64,000 bases of DNA from the IMG/VR virus record IMGVR_UViG_3300020166_001048, positions 1-64,000 of that record. One strand, 5' to 3'. This DNA is from a virus. The notes under the pieces were generated by a model that had not been told where the DNA came from, did not search any database, and was given only the letters and a program-made list of their open reading frames with translations. The translations under genes and the position numbers were made by a program. Every line of letters begins with the position of its first letter. Within the stretch, counting starts at the first letter, position 1. Of the stretch, positions 31,100 through 40,744 are shown one piece after another.

Positions 31100-32195
31100 G
31101 ATTAGAATCGACGAAGTTTACAATAATGTTTTCCTGCCACGTGCGTTGGCAAAATCCAACAAAGGCAGTGCAGATAATAGCAACCAACAAATTGGTTTGC
31201 ACTGGTTTGATCCCTTTGGAACAACACAATTTAAAAACATTTGTAGTTTGCCACCTATTACTTGGGGACAGAGCATGGAAAGTAGTGCCACCAGAGTTAT
31301 ATTTTGGGATCAAGAACCGGTACATAAACATAGATTTCAAGAGTTCATTTCAATATTTTTAGAATCATTTGACGCCAGCACTACACGACTTGTTACCAGT
31401 GAATACAATAGCGAAGATGTTCAGTGGGCTTGTGATACTTATGGACTCACAAGCGACTACTATTTTTTTCATGGATGGGCTGCACTTGACTGGTATCGAG
31501 GATACAACAGAACTAGTGTAGCACAACCTTTTGCGGATCGCAAGCCATATAATACATTTCTTTGTCCTAATAATATAATTGGCGGCGAACGTCGGCATCG
31601 AATCGAACTGTTAAACCAATTTGCAAACAGAAATATGTTGGATAAGAATCTTATATCATTTCCGGATACATGCCCATACGAAGGACTGTCAATTAATGCT
31701 ATATGCAAGAAGTATAACCTACAGGTACCAAATGTTCGACTACCTCTTACTATTGACAATGGTAGTGGATATGCTGCACAAAGCCATAGAATCGATTTGT
31801 GGGAACAAGCAAACAATAGTTTAATACAAGTTGTAACAGAAACAGCATATGACGGTAACAAACAACACTTGACTGAAAAATCATTTAAACCTATAGTAAT
31901 GCAACAGCCTTTTATAATACAGAGTTGCAAAGGCAGTTTAGAATACTTGCGCCGTTACGGGTTTAAAACATTTGGTGAATTCTGGGACGAAAGTTATGAC
32001 GAGCACGAAGATGACTCACGAACTCAAGAAATTGGTCGGTTATTATACGATATTAATAATATGAGCCAAAAAGAAAAAGCCTCTCTACAAAAAGCCGTAA
32101 GTAATACTGTGCAACACAACTTTGACTGGTTTTACAGTGACAAGTTTGAAAACATACTATGGGACGAACTCAACGAAATGACAGAACAATGGTAA
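31098..32195 (+). CDS. TEK-motif putative glycosyltransferase (copy 2)
   Basis: 365 residues. ERRHRIELLNQF, then VVTETAYDGNKQHLTEKSF, KPIVMQQPFIIQ, YGFKTFGEFWDESYD follow the family pattern. The TEK block and the following strand are the best conserved part. Divergent from the 29525 gene with overlapping start codons (CATG), so its promoter must be within that gene. Overlaps the next gene by 7 nt. Confidence 0.58.
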   Translation: MIRIDEVYNNVFLPRALAKSNKGSADNSNQQIGLHWFDPFGTTQFKNICSLPPITWGQSMESSATRVIFWDQEPVHKHRFQEFISIFLESFDASTTRLVTSEYNSEDVQWACDTYGLTSDYYFFHGWAALDWYRGYNRTSVAQPFADRKPYNTFLCPNNIIGGERRHRIELLNQFANRNMLDKNLISFPDTCPYEGLSINAICKKYNLQVPNVRLPLTIDNGSGYAAQSHRIDLWEQANNSLIQVVTETAYDGNKQHLTEKSFKPIVMQQPFIIQSCKGSLEYLRRYGFKTFGEFWDESYDEHEDDSRTQEIGRLLYDINNMSQKEKASLQKAVSNTVQHNFDWFYSDKFENILWDELNEMTEQW

Positions 32196-33364
32196 CATTT
32201 TGTGCAGATAAATTTAAAGGCAATGTGCCTTTTCCTAATTGTGCTGTCTGGGATGCACAACCATTTACCACTCAGTGGCGGCAATTTAGTATTAACAGCC
32301 CGTTCAGTGAACCAGTGCATTTTTACGAATATCTAAAACAAGAAGGTATTGACTATAGTGTAGTCGACACCAGTGATGCACCCAACGGCAGCATATATCC
32401 AATTAGTCTTAGCTTTTTTGATTTTACTATAGAATGGTTTGATGTTATCCCGAAAAACGTTGTAAAACGTTTGGCAGACAACCAACTAAAAATTTGGTTT
32501 TTCTACAGCGAAGGAGATAACCCTTTTCGCATAAAAAAACATATTGAAAAACAAATGGTTACAGCAGGCATTTCGCCAGAAAACCTGCATTTCACCACTG
32601 CAAACACTAAAAGTCACGATCTTACACAGTTCAGCTACTTATGTGACGATGAGCTGTTATACAGGCTCCGTAATGAAGGTCTAGCAACTGAGTTCCACGA
32701 CCTCCCACGCAGTAAAAATTTTACTGCACTTGTGCGCACACACAAATGGTGGCGTGCTAACACCATGACCAGACTGTGGATGAAAGGGTTGCACGAAAAA
32801 GGATTCTTTGGATACAATGCTGATATTAGTGTAGGTGATTTACCAGAAGATAATCCTGTTGAAGTTGATAGTTTTGGTAGTCTAAGACATCACACTGAAT
32901 TCTTTTTAAAACTGTGCCCGTTTCATGCAGATTTATTGAGCAGCGACGAACACAATTTGTACCATCACACTGTGGCAGCACACCACGACGATGCATACTT
33001 TAACTTTGTAATCGAAACGCATTTAGATGTAGATCAAAGCAACGGTGTGTTTTTAACAGAAAAAACATTTAAACCCATCAAGCATGCACAGCCATTTGTA
33101 ATTGTTGGTGCGGCAGGTAGTATACAACAGTTACGCAACATGGGTTATAAAACGTTTGATCATGTTGTTGATCACAGTTATGACAACATTGCTAACAACA
33201 CTGAGCGCTGGAATGCAGTGTGCAACGAAATGGAACGAATTGCAAAATCTAAAAAAATACATCAAATGTATATAGATTGTAAAGAAGATTTGCTGCACAA
33301 TCAACAGTTATTCTTGGCTAGCAAAGCCAATAGATTAGAAACAATATTAAGGAAATTAAAATGA
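32189..33364 (+). CDS. TEK-motif putative glycosyltransferase (copy 3)
   Basis: 391 residues, start ATG 32189 in an overlap with the preceding stop. VVETHLD-type block, FLTEKTFKPIKHAQPFVIVG and MGYKTFDHVVDHSYD are family signatures. An N-terminal Rossmann-like domain (NQLKIWFFYSEGD) suits a GT-B fold. It overlaps the amidinotransferase by 4 nt; the four genes 31098-35645 form one operon. Confidence 0.58.
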   Translation: MVTFCADKFKGNVPFPNCAVWDAQPFTTQWRQFSINSPFSEPVHFYEYLKQEGIDYSVVDTSDAPNGSIYPISLSFFDFTIEWFDVIPKNVVKRLADNQLKIWFFYSEGDNPFRIKKHIEKQMVTAGISPENLHFTTANTKSHDLTQFSYLCDDELLYRLRNEGLATEFHDLPRSKNFTALVRTHKWWRANTMTRLWMKGLHEKGFFGYNADISVGDLPEDNPVEVDSFGSLRHHTEFFLKLCPFHADLLSSDEHNLYHHTVAAHHDDAYFNFVIETHLDVDQSNGVFLTEKTFKPIKHAQPFVIVGAAGSIQQLRNMGYKTFDHVVDHSYDNIANNTERWNAVCNEMERIAKSKKIHQMYIDCKEDLLHNQQLFLASKANRLETILRKLK

Positions 33365-34389
33365 GTAAAGTAAGTAGTTACACCAGCTGGCAACCATTGG
33401 AAGAAGTTATTGTTGGTCGTGCATACACACCTGACTATTTTGACTTTATCGACGATGCACAAGTGCGTAACCAGCTGCAACAAATTTTAGCAGAAACAAA
33501 TGAAGACTTGGACAACTTGCAAAAGACTTGTGAAGAATATGGTGCTGTTGTAAAACGCCCTGGCTTACCCGATAAAGACAATTTCCAAGGAGGCCAAGTC
33601 GCTGACGGCGGTGGCGCACCGTTGCCTCCGCTTACACCACGTGACTGGCAAATTAGCTTAGGCGACAAACTGCTGAGAGTGTTGCCAGTCGACGAATTAA
33701 ATGATATTTGTGCCGAATACGGAGATCAAGTTATTAACCCACACGGCGAAACATGGGACCCTGATTGTATTTTAAATGGTTCTAGTGCTAGTTGTATTGT
33801 ACGTGTTGGGCGTGACGTATTCTTCGACAACAGCGAGTATTTACAACCACATCAAACTAAATGGATTGTAGAGAATGTACTAGGTCCAGAATATCGTGTA
33901 CACGAAGCAATCACAGACGGACACGGAGATGCTGTATTTGCCATTCTCAAACCAGGTGTTATTCTTTCAAGCAAGTGGGATGATCAACTCAACTTAGCCG
34001 AAGACTTTCCGGGATGGGACGTTTGTAAGATATGGGATAGTAGTATCTGGGCCGCAATGGAAGTTGGCAAGTTTAAAGAGGAAAACTTCAACGGCTCATG
34101 GTATGTTCAAGGGCAAACCCCAACCCAAGAATTCAGTAACTTTGTTGACCAGTATCTCAGTAAATGGGTTGGCTTTGTCAGCGACACAGTGTTTGATGTT
34201 AACTGCCTTGTGTTAGACGAAGAGAATGTTGTCTTTAGTGCGTACAATAAAGAAGTATTTGATTATTGCGCCAAGCACAAAATCAATCCTATTATTAGCG
34301 AACTGCGTCATAGTTATTTCTGGGATGGCGGTATTAGTTGTTGCACACAAGACATTAGGCGCAAAGGTGGGTTAGAAGAATATCTATGA
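33361..34389 (+). CDS. Amidinotransferase-family enzyme (copy 2)
   Basis: 342 residues. LEEVIVGRAY at the N-terminus, PLTPRDW, His in DGHGDAVF and Cys in GISCCTQDIRRKG are the catalytic landmarks of arginine amidinotransferases. It would convert an amine on a sugar or amino acid into a guanidine. Its neighbours (GT, radical SAM) point to a modified-sugar substrate. Two extra copies (9693, 37449) suggest more than one acceptor. Confidence 0.8.
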   Translation: MSKVSSYTSWQPLEEVIVGRAYTPDYFDFIDDAQVRNQLQQILAETNEDLDNLQKTCEEYGAVVKRPGLPDKDNFQGGQVADGGGAPLPPLTPRDWQISLGDKLLRVLPVDELNDICAEYGDQVINPHGETWDPDCILNGSSASCIVRVGRDVFFDNSEYLQPHQTKWIVENVLGPEYRVHEAITDGHGDAVFAILKPGVILSSKWDDQLNLAEDFPGWDVCKIWDSSIWAAMEVGKFKEENFNGSWYVQGQTPTQEFSNFVDQYLSKWVGFVSDTVFDVNCLVLDEENVVFSAYNKEVFDYCAKHKINPIISELRHSYFWDGGISCCTQDIRRKGGLEEYL

Positions 34390-35645
34390 ATGATATAGAT
34401 AAAATATACAAAGAACTTGGTGAGGGTATATGCCTTTTTCCATTCATTGGCGGGTTTTATTCAACAGTTGATGCAAAGTCACGTGGAGATAACCGAGTTA
34501 TCCTTAACAGAATAACACCTTGCTGCGTATGGCAGAACGGTATAGACAATTCATGGTATGAAGTCCAAGAAGGCGCAACTATTGCTGAAACACGTAACAG
34601 CGATGGTTATCGACGTATTAGAGAAATGTTTCTTGCTGGTAAGTGGAAAGACATACCTGGCTGTAATTCGTGCCATATTGCTGAACAATATAGCAATAGT
34701 TCGACACGCATTGTTAACAACGAATACTTTGCCGAAAACATCGAAGAAGACATTATTGCATTAGTTAAAGAAATACAAGCAAACAATTTTACAAGCAACA
34801 CCATTAAACACTTAGATTATTTCCCTAGCAATTATTGTGATTACGAATGTGTAATGTGCTTCGGTGGAGCTAGTTCAAAACGCAATACATTTGAAATAAA
34901 ACACAAGAGCAGCGAACAAAGCATTGTATTAAATGATGTTGATAGTGATTTTTATGATGTACTAACAAATGTTGACATAATTGGATTTACAGGTGGTGAA
35001 ACTATTATGCAAAAACAAGTGCACGAGTTAATTGATTATTTAATTGAAAAAGATTTAGCAAAAAACATCACCATTCATATACTAACCAATGCTAGTCAGT
35101 ATCCAGAAAATTTTGTTAACAAGATTAAAGCATTTAAAAAAGTAGCGTATACTATTAGTATTGATGGCACAGGTGATATAATTGAATACCAGCGCCGCGG
35201 TGCAAAATGGAATACTGTGCAAGACGTTGCAAGAAAAATTAAAAAAACTGCACACTTGCACAATTTTGTTAACTATGTATTGACCAGCATGAATGTACTA
35301 AATGCAATGGAATGGATTGACTGGATGCATGATAATAACTTTGAAATGTTTGCAGTTAGCCCGGTACACAGAGCAGATCATTTAAGTCTATTGGCATTAC
35401 CCGAAGAAATGAAAGCAACTGCATTAAATCGCTTGCGAAATGGTAGAAAACGTTACCAGCATTATATGCCAGACCGCGACGAGTACCGTTATGTCCGCGG
35501 CATTGATCAAATTATACAAACAATCGAGCAAGCAACGTTTGATCCTGTACAGTTACAAAAGTTTGTCGAGTTTATAGAAGTTGAAAACCGTGTTAGCAGA
35601 AAGCCACTGCACGAAATTGTACCAGAATGGGCACCTTACTTTTAA
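34386..35645 (+). CDS. Radical SAM with N-terminal SPASM/twitch-like domain (rSAM-1)
   Basis: 419 residues. N-terminal cysteines C16, C46-C47, C93 and C96 make a SPASM-like auxiliary cluster site; the radical SAM motif is C151-x3-C155-x2-C158, with FTGGET as SAM-binding GGE and IDGTGD later. The auxiliary domain precedes the barrel, the reverse of most SPASM enzymes. Only plus-strand member of the eight. Its 3' end overlaps the SufT-like gene by 4 nt. Confidence 0.85.
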   Translation: MNDIDKIYKELGEGICLFPFIGGFYSTVDAKSRGDNRVILNRITPCCVWQNGIDNSWYEVQEGATIAETRNSDGYRRIREMFLAGKWKDIPGCNSCHIAEQYSNSSTRIVNNEYFAENIEEDIIALVKEIQANNFTSNTIKHLDYFPSNYCDYECVMCFGGASSKRNTFEIKHKSSEQSIVLNDVDSDFYDVLTNVDIIGFTGGETIMQKQVHELIDYLIEKDLAKNITIHILTNASQYPENFVNKIKAFKKVAYTISIDGTGDIIEYQRRGAKWNTVQDVARKIKKTAHLHNFVNYVLTSMNVLNAMEWIDWMHDNNFEMFAVSPVHRADHLSLLALPEEMKATALNRLRNGRKRYQHYMPDRDEYRYVRGIDQIIQTIEQATFDPVQLQKFVEFIEVENRVSRKPLHEIVPEWAPYF

Positions 35646-35941
35646 ATCCAACCCATTAGGATTTTAGTATCGTCGGGAACCATATCTAGGCTAAACGGTG
35701 GATCAAACACTAGTTGCCTGTCCACAGTTTCAACACCGTCGACACCTTGCACTGCTTCGTCGATGTCATTGCAAATTTGATCTGCAAAAGGGCACATCAT
35801 GCTAGTAAGTGTGTGTTCCACTATGCAATGTGATCCGGTTATTTCAATGTTGTAAATTAATCCCAAATCAAATACATTAATTGCAACTTCTGGATCGTGC
35901 ACTTGTCGTAGTGCATCTTCTACTTTTTCAACTAACTGCAC
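35642..35941 (-). CDS. SufT/MIP18-family (DUF59) Fe-S assembly protein
   Basis: 99 residues. DPEVAINVFDLGLIYNIEI is the DUF59 hallmark, and TLTSMMCPFADQI carries the conserved Cys near residue 49. SufT/PaaD-like proteins help load Fe-S clusters on client enzymes. It overlaps the carbamoyltransferase by 10 nt; the radical SAM proteins around it are the likely clients. Confidence 0.85.
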   Translation of the reverse strand: MQLVEKVEDALRQVHDPEVAINVFDLGLIYNIEITGSHCIVEHTLTSMMCPFADQICNDIDEAVQGVDGVETVDRQLVFDPPFSLDMVPDDTKILMGWI

Positions 35942-37449
35942 ACTGTAACTCCGTATTCTTTTTCAAATCTGTCTGCATCTGCTCTGTCGTCAACCATTGG
36001 TTCGCCGCGAATGTTCAACGATGTGTTTAGCAACATTGGGCACCCTGTTTCTTTGAACCAAGCTTCTAATAATTGTCTAATGCCACTACCGTCGTCGGGT
36101 ACTGTTTGCACTCTTGCTGTACCGTCTACGTGTGTAATAGCAGGAAACTGGTCCGGATGTTTAACTGGCGCTACTACCTGCATGTAATGCGATGTGTTTT
36201 GATTTTTTGGCATATCAAAATAATCGTGTACATGTTCTTCAAGTATTACTGGTGCAAAAGGACGAAATTTTTGCCGCCTTTTTATTTCATTTACTTTGTC
36301 TTTAATTTCAGGCCCACGTGGATCAGCAAGTAAACTTCTGTTTCCAAGAGCACGTGGACCAAACTCGGCTTTACCACTTGCTACTCCTACTATTTTTTTA
36401 GTCTTTAATTGTTTAATCAATTTCTTTACTGGATACTTACCCGGAATATCAGTGCCCAGTAATGCTGTGTGCCAGTTGACTTTTTTGCCATATGCTAGTG
36501 CCGCAGCACCTAAACTACTACCTGCATCTCCCGGGTTGGGCATGATCCATATGTTGTCAAAAATATCACCCAACTTGCTGTTTGCTACGCAATTAAGTGC
36601 AACACCGCCCATATAAACAAGATTGTCCGAACCTGTTAATTCTTTAGCCTTGTGCATCACTTGCATAATCAACTCTTCACAAAGTTGCTGCCCTGCGGCT
36701 GCGATATCCATTTCGTCAACGCCTGCAGGAAACTCCAAGTCTTGCATGCCAATGTGTAAGTTTCTTTTAAATTTTGCCATTGATGTGTCGTCTATTAGAT
36801 TATCAACCAACGTGCAGTATGCCTTTGTTGCATCGCCATATGCTGCCATGCCCATTGTGATGTATTCTTCATCCATTGGGCGCAAGCCTACACGCTGCGT
36901 AACAGCACTATAGTACATGCCGATGCTGTTAGGATACTGCTGACACCAAACACGCTTGTATTGGGCCTGTCTGTGCTTCTTATACCCCAAGTAACCAGTG
37001 GTAGCATCGTCGTATCTAGCTTTGTAAATGCTGATAGTATCTATTTCGCCGATTGCATCAATTACAACAACAGCGGCTTCGTCGTAAGGCGATGTTTGAA
37101 ATCCACCAGCAGCGTGACTCATGTGATGCCCAACATTGGTTATAGCACCTTTGTGTTCTGACATTATTATCGGAATTGTATTTTTAAGTTCTGACTTTAG
37201 TCGCCAGTTACCACCCCAGGGTTCACCGCTGAGAAATTTACGCAACTGCCGTTTCCACGGTTTTTCATAGTATACAATTTTATCAAATGGGCCGTGTGCA
37301 AGGGCTGCCATCTCAAGTTCTAGGCAAATATTATTATCGTTTTTCTGTTTACTGTAACGCTCACTATGGCCAGCAAATACAATTTCGTCATCATGCAACA
37401 CAGTTAATGCTGCATCATGAAATCCTGCACTAACTCCTAGTATTTTCAT
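35932..37449 (-). CDS. NodU/TobZ/CmcH-family carbamoyltransferase
   Basis: 505 residues. MKILGVSAGFHDAALTVL starts the N-terminal ASKHA-like domain, NVGHHMSHAAGGF holds metal-binding histidines, and ALGNRSLLADPRGPE with KFRPFAPVI and NTSLNIRGEPMV complete the family pattern. Transfers carbamoyl from carbamoyl-phosphate through carbamoyl-adenylate to a sugar hydroxyl (nodulation factors, tobramycin, cephamycin). Here a glycan or aminoglycoside-like acceptor is likely. Confidence 0.92.
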   Translation of the reverse strand: MKILGVSAGFHDAALTVLHDDEIVFAGHSERYSKQKNDNNICLELEMAALAHGPFDKIVYYEKPWKRQLRKFLSGEPWGGNWRLKSELKNTIPIIMSEHKGAITNVGHHMSHAAGGFQTSPYDEAAVVVIDAIGEIDTISIYKARYDDATTGYLGYKKHRQAQYKRVWCQQYPNSIGMYYSAVTQRVGLRPMDEEYITMGMAAYGDATKAYCTLVDNLIDDTSMAKFKRNLHIGMQDLEFPAGVDEMDIAAAGQQLCEELIMQVMHKAKELTGSDNLVYMGGVALNCVANSKLGDIFDNIWIMPNPGDAGSSLGAAALAYGKKVNWHTALLGTDIPGKYPVKKLIKQLKTKKIVGVASGKAEFGPRALGNRSLLADPRGPEIKDKVNEIKRRQKFRPFAPVILEEHVHDYFDMPKNQNTSHYMQVVAPVKHPDQFPAITHVDGTARVQTVPDDGSGIRQLLEAWFKETGCPMLLNTSLNIRGEPMVDDRADADRFEKEYGVTVCS

Positions 37450-38483
37450 TAAACGTCATCTTCTCTGTAGTACACACCATTATCTCCCCGTTGAGGAAAT
37501 AAGTCTGTACTTTGATCATCTTCTCTGTGTATATCCAATGTTAAACAATGCCAACCACCGTCAAAGAAACTTCGTGGACGAAAATCAAATGTGTGCACAG
37601 CAATTCCTCGACGGTCAAGCCATTCGGTGAGCGGAGGATGATCTTTCATACAAACTATATTTTTTTCATCGAGTACCAACATGTTAACTTCAAATACTGT
37701 TTCATGAAATTCACCTATCCAATCGCTGGCATCGTCTTCAATCCACTTTTCAAATTTTTTACTATTATCATGCTTGCCCGGCACAGACCAGTTTTTGGGT
37801 TGATGAAAATTAAAATTGTTAAGTTCTTCAGGAATATGGAATACTTCCCAATTTGGAAAACTTGTACTATAATTTGTTTTCCAATGACTACTCGCAATTA
37901 CGTTTGGTGCAACAGGCGTAAACACACCATCACTATGTCCACCTGTGCTGCATATATTTACTCTATATTTTTTTGCCAATTCGACCATTGCTTCGCAACA
38001 GTATCCCCACATACCTTCATGCGGTTCTGGATCAATGTAAATGTCTTTTCCCATTCTTACCACTGCAGGCGGATTAAAACAATTTATTGGTGCATCAACG
38101 GGTGTTTGTACATCGTATCCTAATGCCTTGTACTCGTCCATGACATGGTGCCAGCGATCAAACGGTAATTCGTTATTATGATGCAATGAGTAAAGAGTCT
38201 TGTCAAGAACAATATAATGATCTCTCGGAGTAATTGGGGGCTTAACTAGTAAGCCACTCTTGCCAAGATGATGGTCAATTGAATCGAATTGTGGCCTGCG
38301 TACCTTGATGCCTCTACCTTCTAAAAACTTTTGTAGTTTGCCTGTGTCTTCCTTGCACCATTGTGTAATTTGACATAGTGGATCTGCTACTTCGTTGGGA
38401 AGATAATCGTAATAACTTTCAGGATATGTATCTCCTAGCCAAACTTCTTTTAATGGAGTAAATCCAAAGTTACTGTTAATCAT
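37449..38483 (-). CDS. Amidinotransferase-family enzyme (copy 3)
   Basis: 344 residues. Start at 38483 (MINSNFGFTPLKEVWLGD) because this is where homology to copy 2 begins and it overlaps the metK stop by 8 nt. PPITPRDH, His in STGGHSDGVF and Cys in GGWHCLTLDIHRED are conserved. It lies between the carbamoyltransferase and metK. Possibly guanidinylates an amino group on the same product that is carbamoylated. Confidence 0.8.
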   Translation of the reverse strand: MINSNFGFTPLKEVWLGDTYPESYYDYLPNEVADPLCQITQWCKEDTGKLQKFLEGRGIKVRRPQFDSIDHHLGKSGLLVKPPITPRDHYIVLDKTLYSLHHNNELPFDRWHHVMDEYKALGYDVQTPVDAPINCFNPPAVVRMGKDIYIDPEPHEGMWGYCCEAMVELAKKYRVNICSTGGHSDGVFTPVAPNVIASSHWKTNYSTSFPNWEVFHIPEELNNFNFHQPKNWSVPGKHDNSKKFEKWIEDDASDWIGEFHETVFEVNMLVLDEKNIVCMKDHPPLTEWLDRRGIAVHTFDFRPRSFFDGGWHCLTLDIHREDDQSTDLFPQRGDNGVYYREDDV

Positions 38484-39570
38484 TTTCCCAACCAATCTTT
38501 TCCCACGGTACATCTTTGTCACCAAAGTGCCCATATGTACAATTTTTACTGTAGTTAGTATAGTTGAACAAATCAAATCTGTCAATGATTCCTTTTGGAC
38601 TCATATCAATGTTTTCTTTAATAAACTTTTCAATACTGCGATTGTGCCCATTGCTATCAATATACACACTTGTTGGTGCCTTAACACCAATAGCATACGA
38701 CAACTGAATGTTACACCAGTCTGCCATATCATCTGCTACTACATTTTTGGCGATCCACCTAGCCATGTATGCAGCACTTCTATCAACTTTTGTGGGATCT
38801 TTGCCACTAAAAGCACCGCCGCCGTGAGGAGCAAACCCGCCATAAGTATCAACGATAATCTTACGTCCAGTAATGCCAGCGTCACCATCAGGCCCGCCAA
38901 TAACAAAATTCCCAGTGGGATTAATATGCCACGTAGTATTTTCATCAATTAAATCTCCCAAAGCATGATTCGCGGCGCCTCTTGCAATCATTCTTGCTGT
39001 TTCAATTTCGCCGGCTGCATGTTGTGTACTAATAACAATTTGATCTGCACGTTTAGCTATACCGCCTTCATACTGTATACTAACCTGTGATTTTGCGTCA
39101 GGGCCTAATATGTTATCTAATAATCGAACTTCTTTTAATTCTTTTAAAACTTCGTGCGCATAGTAGATAGGCGCTGGCAAGTATGCCGAATTATCATTAC
39201 ACGCATATCCAAACATAATACCTTGATCGCCTGCTCCAAAGTCGTCTGTTCCTAGTGCAATGTCTGCACTTTGACTGTGGATTTCATTGTAAATGTTTAG
39301 TTTATCCCAATGAAACCCTTCTTGCTCATAGCCAATTTCTCGAACCTTGTTACGCACAATTTCTTTAACTTCATCCTGGCTTACATTAAAGTTTTTTACT
39401 TCACCGGCTAATGTTACGTGATTGGTAGTTACAAGTGTTTCAACAGCAACACGAGTTGTTTCATCGCCTGCCTTTAGTCCTGCATCAACTAGCGCATCGG
39501 AGATTTGGTCTGCGACCTTGTCAGGGTGCCCTTCACTAACACTTTCGCTTGTAAAAATATAATTATTCAT
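38476..39570 (-). CDS. metK: S-adenosylmethionine synthetase
   Basis: 364 residues, close to the bacterial length. SEGHPDKVADQISDA at the N-terminus, GAGDQGIMFGYA in the centre and GGGAFSGKDPTKVDRSAAY towards the end are MetK signatures. It makes SAM from ATP and methionine; in this island eight radical SAM proteins would use it. Start overlaps the 40-residue gene upstream (ATGA). Confidence 0.95.
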   Translation of the reverse strand: MNNYIFTSESVSEGHPDKVADQISDALVDAGLKAGDETTRVAVETLVTTNHVTLAGEVKNFNVSQDEVKEIVRNKVREIGYEQEGFHWDKLNIYNEIHSQSADIALGTDDFGAGDQGIMFGYACNDNSAYLPAPIYYAHEVLKELKEVRLLDNILGPDAKSQVSIQYEGGIAKRADQIVISTQHAAGEIETARMIARGAANHALGDLIDENTTWHINPTGNFVIGGPDGDAGITGRKIIVDTYGGFAPHGGGAFSGKDPTKVDRSAAYMARWIAKNVVADDMADWCNIQLSYAIGVKAPTSVYIDSNGHNRSIEKFIKENIDMSPKGIIDRFDLFNYTNYSKNCTYGHFGDKDVPWEKIGWEND

Positions 39571-39689
39571 TTGTAAATAAATGGATCCCTTTTTCTGAGT
39601 TCCTTGAGTTTTTTACGATAACGGATTTCAAGTTTAATTTTGTTGATTAATCTTTTCGGCCAACTTAGTATTTTTTTAATTGTTTTCAT
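39567..39689 (-). CDS. 40-residue basic peptide before metK
   Basis: Starts in the stop of the 39686 gene and ends with ATGA on metK, so it is translationally linked on both sides. Strongly basic with Lys/Arg runs (MKTIKKILSWPKRLINKIKLE, shown in part), an amphipathic helix suited to membranes or nucleic acid. Function unknown. Confidence 0.65.
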   Translation of the reverse strand: MKTIKKILSWPKRLINKIKLEIRYRKKLKELRKRDPFIYK

Positions 39690-40744
39690 AGCAACGGTAC
39701 CTGTAATTCTTCGCTGTTACGCCAGGTATAATCGTACTCGGCGTATGCATTTGATGTGCGTATACTGTACACATCCAAATGCTGTGTTAATTTACTTAGT
39801 ATCTGATGAAAGTCGGTTGTTGAAAAGCTAGAATCTAAATCAACTTGAGCTACCTTTGGATGCCCAATTGTTAAACTTTTATCAGTGGGGTCAAAATTAT
39901 TGTCTACAAGCCATCCCCGAAAGGCGCTGAGGTGTTCTTGCATAAATGGCTGATTTAATGTATCTTTGCCCCACTCAATATCAAAGTCGCCCGCTGCTTC
40001 AGTTTGTGGCTTTAGTGATGTTGTAGTAAGCTCATCGACTCTGCTATCTCGTCCTTCGTCTTGGAATACTTCCCAGTGATGTTTTCCTACTGCCTTGTTA
40101 ACACCGACGTATACTCCACCTTTGTCACGTGCAATCGTATCAATTCCAAACAGTTCATAATCTTCCTCGTCGAGAATAAATCGTGGCGCATTCAACCAAC
40201 ACATAACATTACTAGGACGAATCCAATCTGGTGCATGTTGTTTTTTACGTAGACTTAATATGAGACTCTCTGCTTCGTGGCATAACAAATTCAATTGTCG
40301 AATATACCAACGAGTCTTAGGATCTGCTGCAAGGTAATGCGGTGACATCCTCCCGCTTTCACCTTGTGTCTCTTCAAAGTACAAGTGCAATTGATTAAAC
40401 TTGTCGTGATTGATGCCCAATGTTTCGCCATGTCCATTGTGTTCCTCTGGCTCAACTACATTGTCTATTGTAAAATGATCATCAATGTAATAATCAATAC
40501 TGCTATCATTGATGCCTTTAATTGTTGCATTAATCTGATTAACAAGTAATTGCAAATCACGTTCGCCATCAGGAAATCCAAAAAAGCAATAATTCTTTTC
40601 GAGATGGTAATTGTTATTAAGCAACCCTTCAAGTGCTGGTAGCCATTTACGGCTTAAACTATTATCATACACATCAATATACACAGGAAATAATTCTCCT
40701 GTAATATTATGTCTAAGTTTCATTTCAATTTTATCCAGCATCAA
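39686..40744 (-). CDS. 352-residue unknown protein of the island
   Basis: Starts MMLDKIEMKLRHNITGELFPVYIDVYDN, with later CFFGFPDGERDLQLLVNQIN and a Trp-rich acidic C-terminus. No cysteine cluster, Rossmann or P-loop motif. Coupled to rSAM-2 by a 14-nt overlap, so it may act on or with that enzyme. Not recognised. Confidence 0.65.
   Translation of the reverse strand: MMLDKIEMKLRHNITGELFPVYIDVYDNSLSRKWLPALEGLLNNNYHLEKNYCFFGFPDGERDLQLLVNQINATIKGINDSSIDYYIDDHFTIDNVVEPEEHNGHGETLGINHDKFNQLHLYFEETQGESGRMSPHYLAADPKTRWYIRQLNLLCHEAESLILSLRKKQHAPDWIRPSNVMCWLNAPRFILDEEDYELFGIDTIARDKGGVYVGVNKAVGKHHWEVFQDEGRDSRVDELTTTSLKPQTEAAGDFDIEWGKDTLNQPFMQEHLSAFRGWLVDNNFDPTDKSLTIGHPKVAQVDLDSSFSTTDFHQILSKLTQHLDVYSIRTSNAYAEYDYTWRNSEELQVPLL

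Noticed and set aside
36296-36913. Long plus-strand frames inside the carbamoyltransferase
   Set aside because: They run antisense to a clear family match and have no ribosome-binding site.
38527-38952. Plus- and minus-strand frames inside metK
   Set aside because: They overlap a highly conserved SAM synthetase and show no family features.
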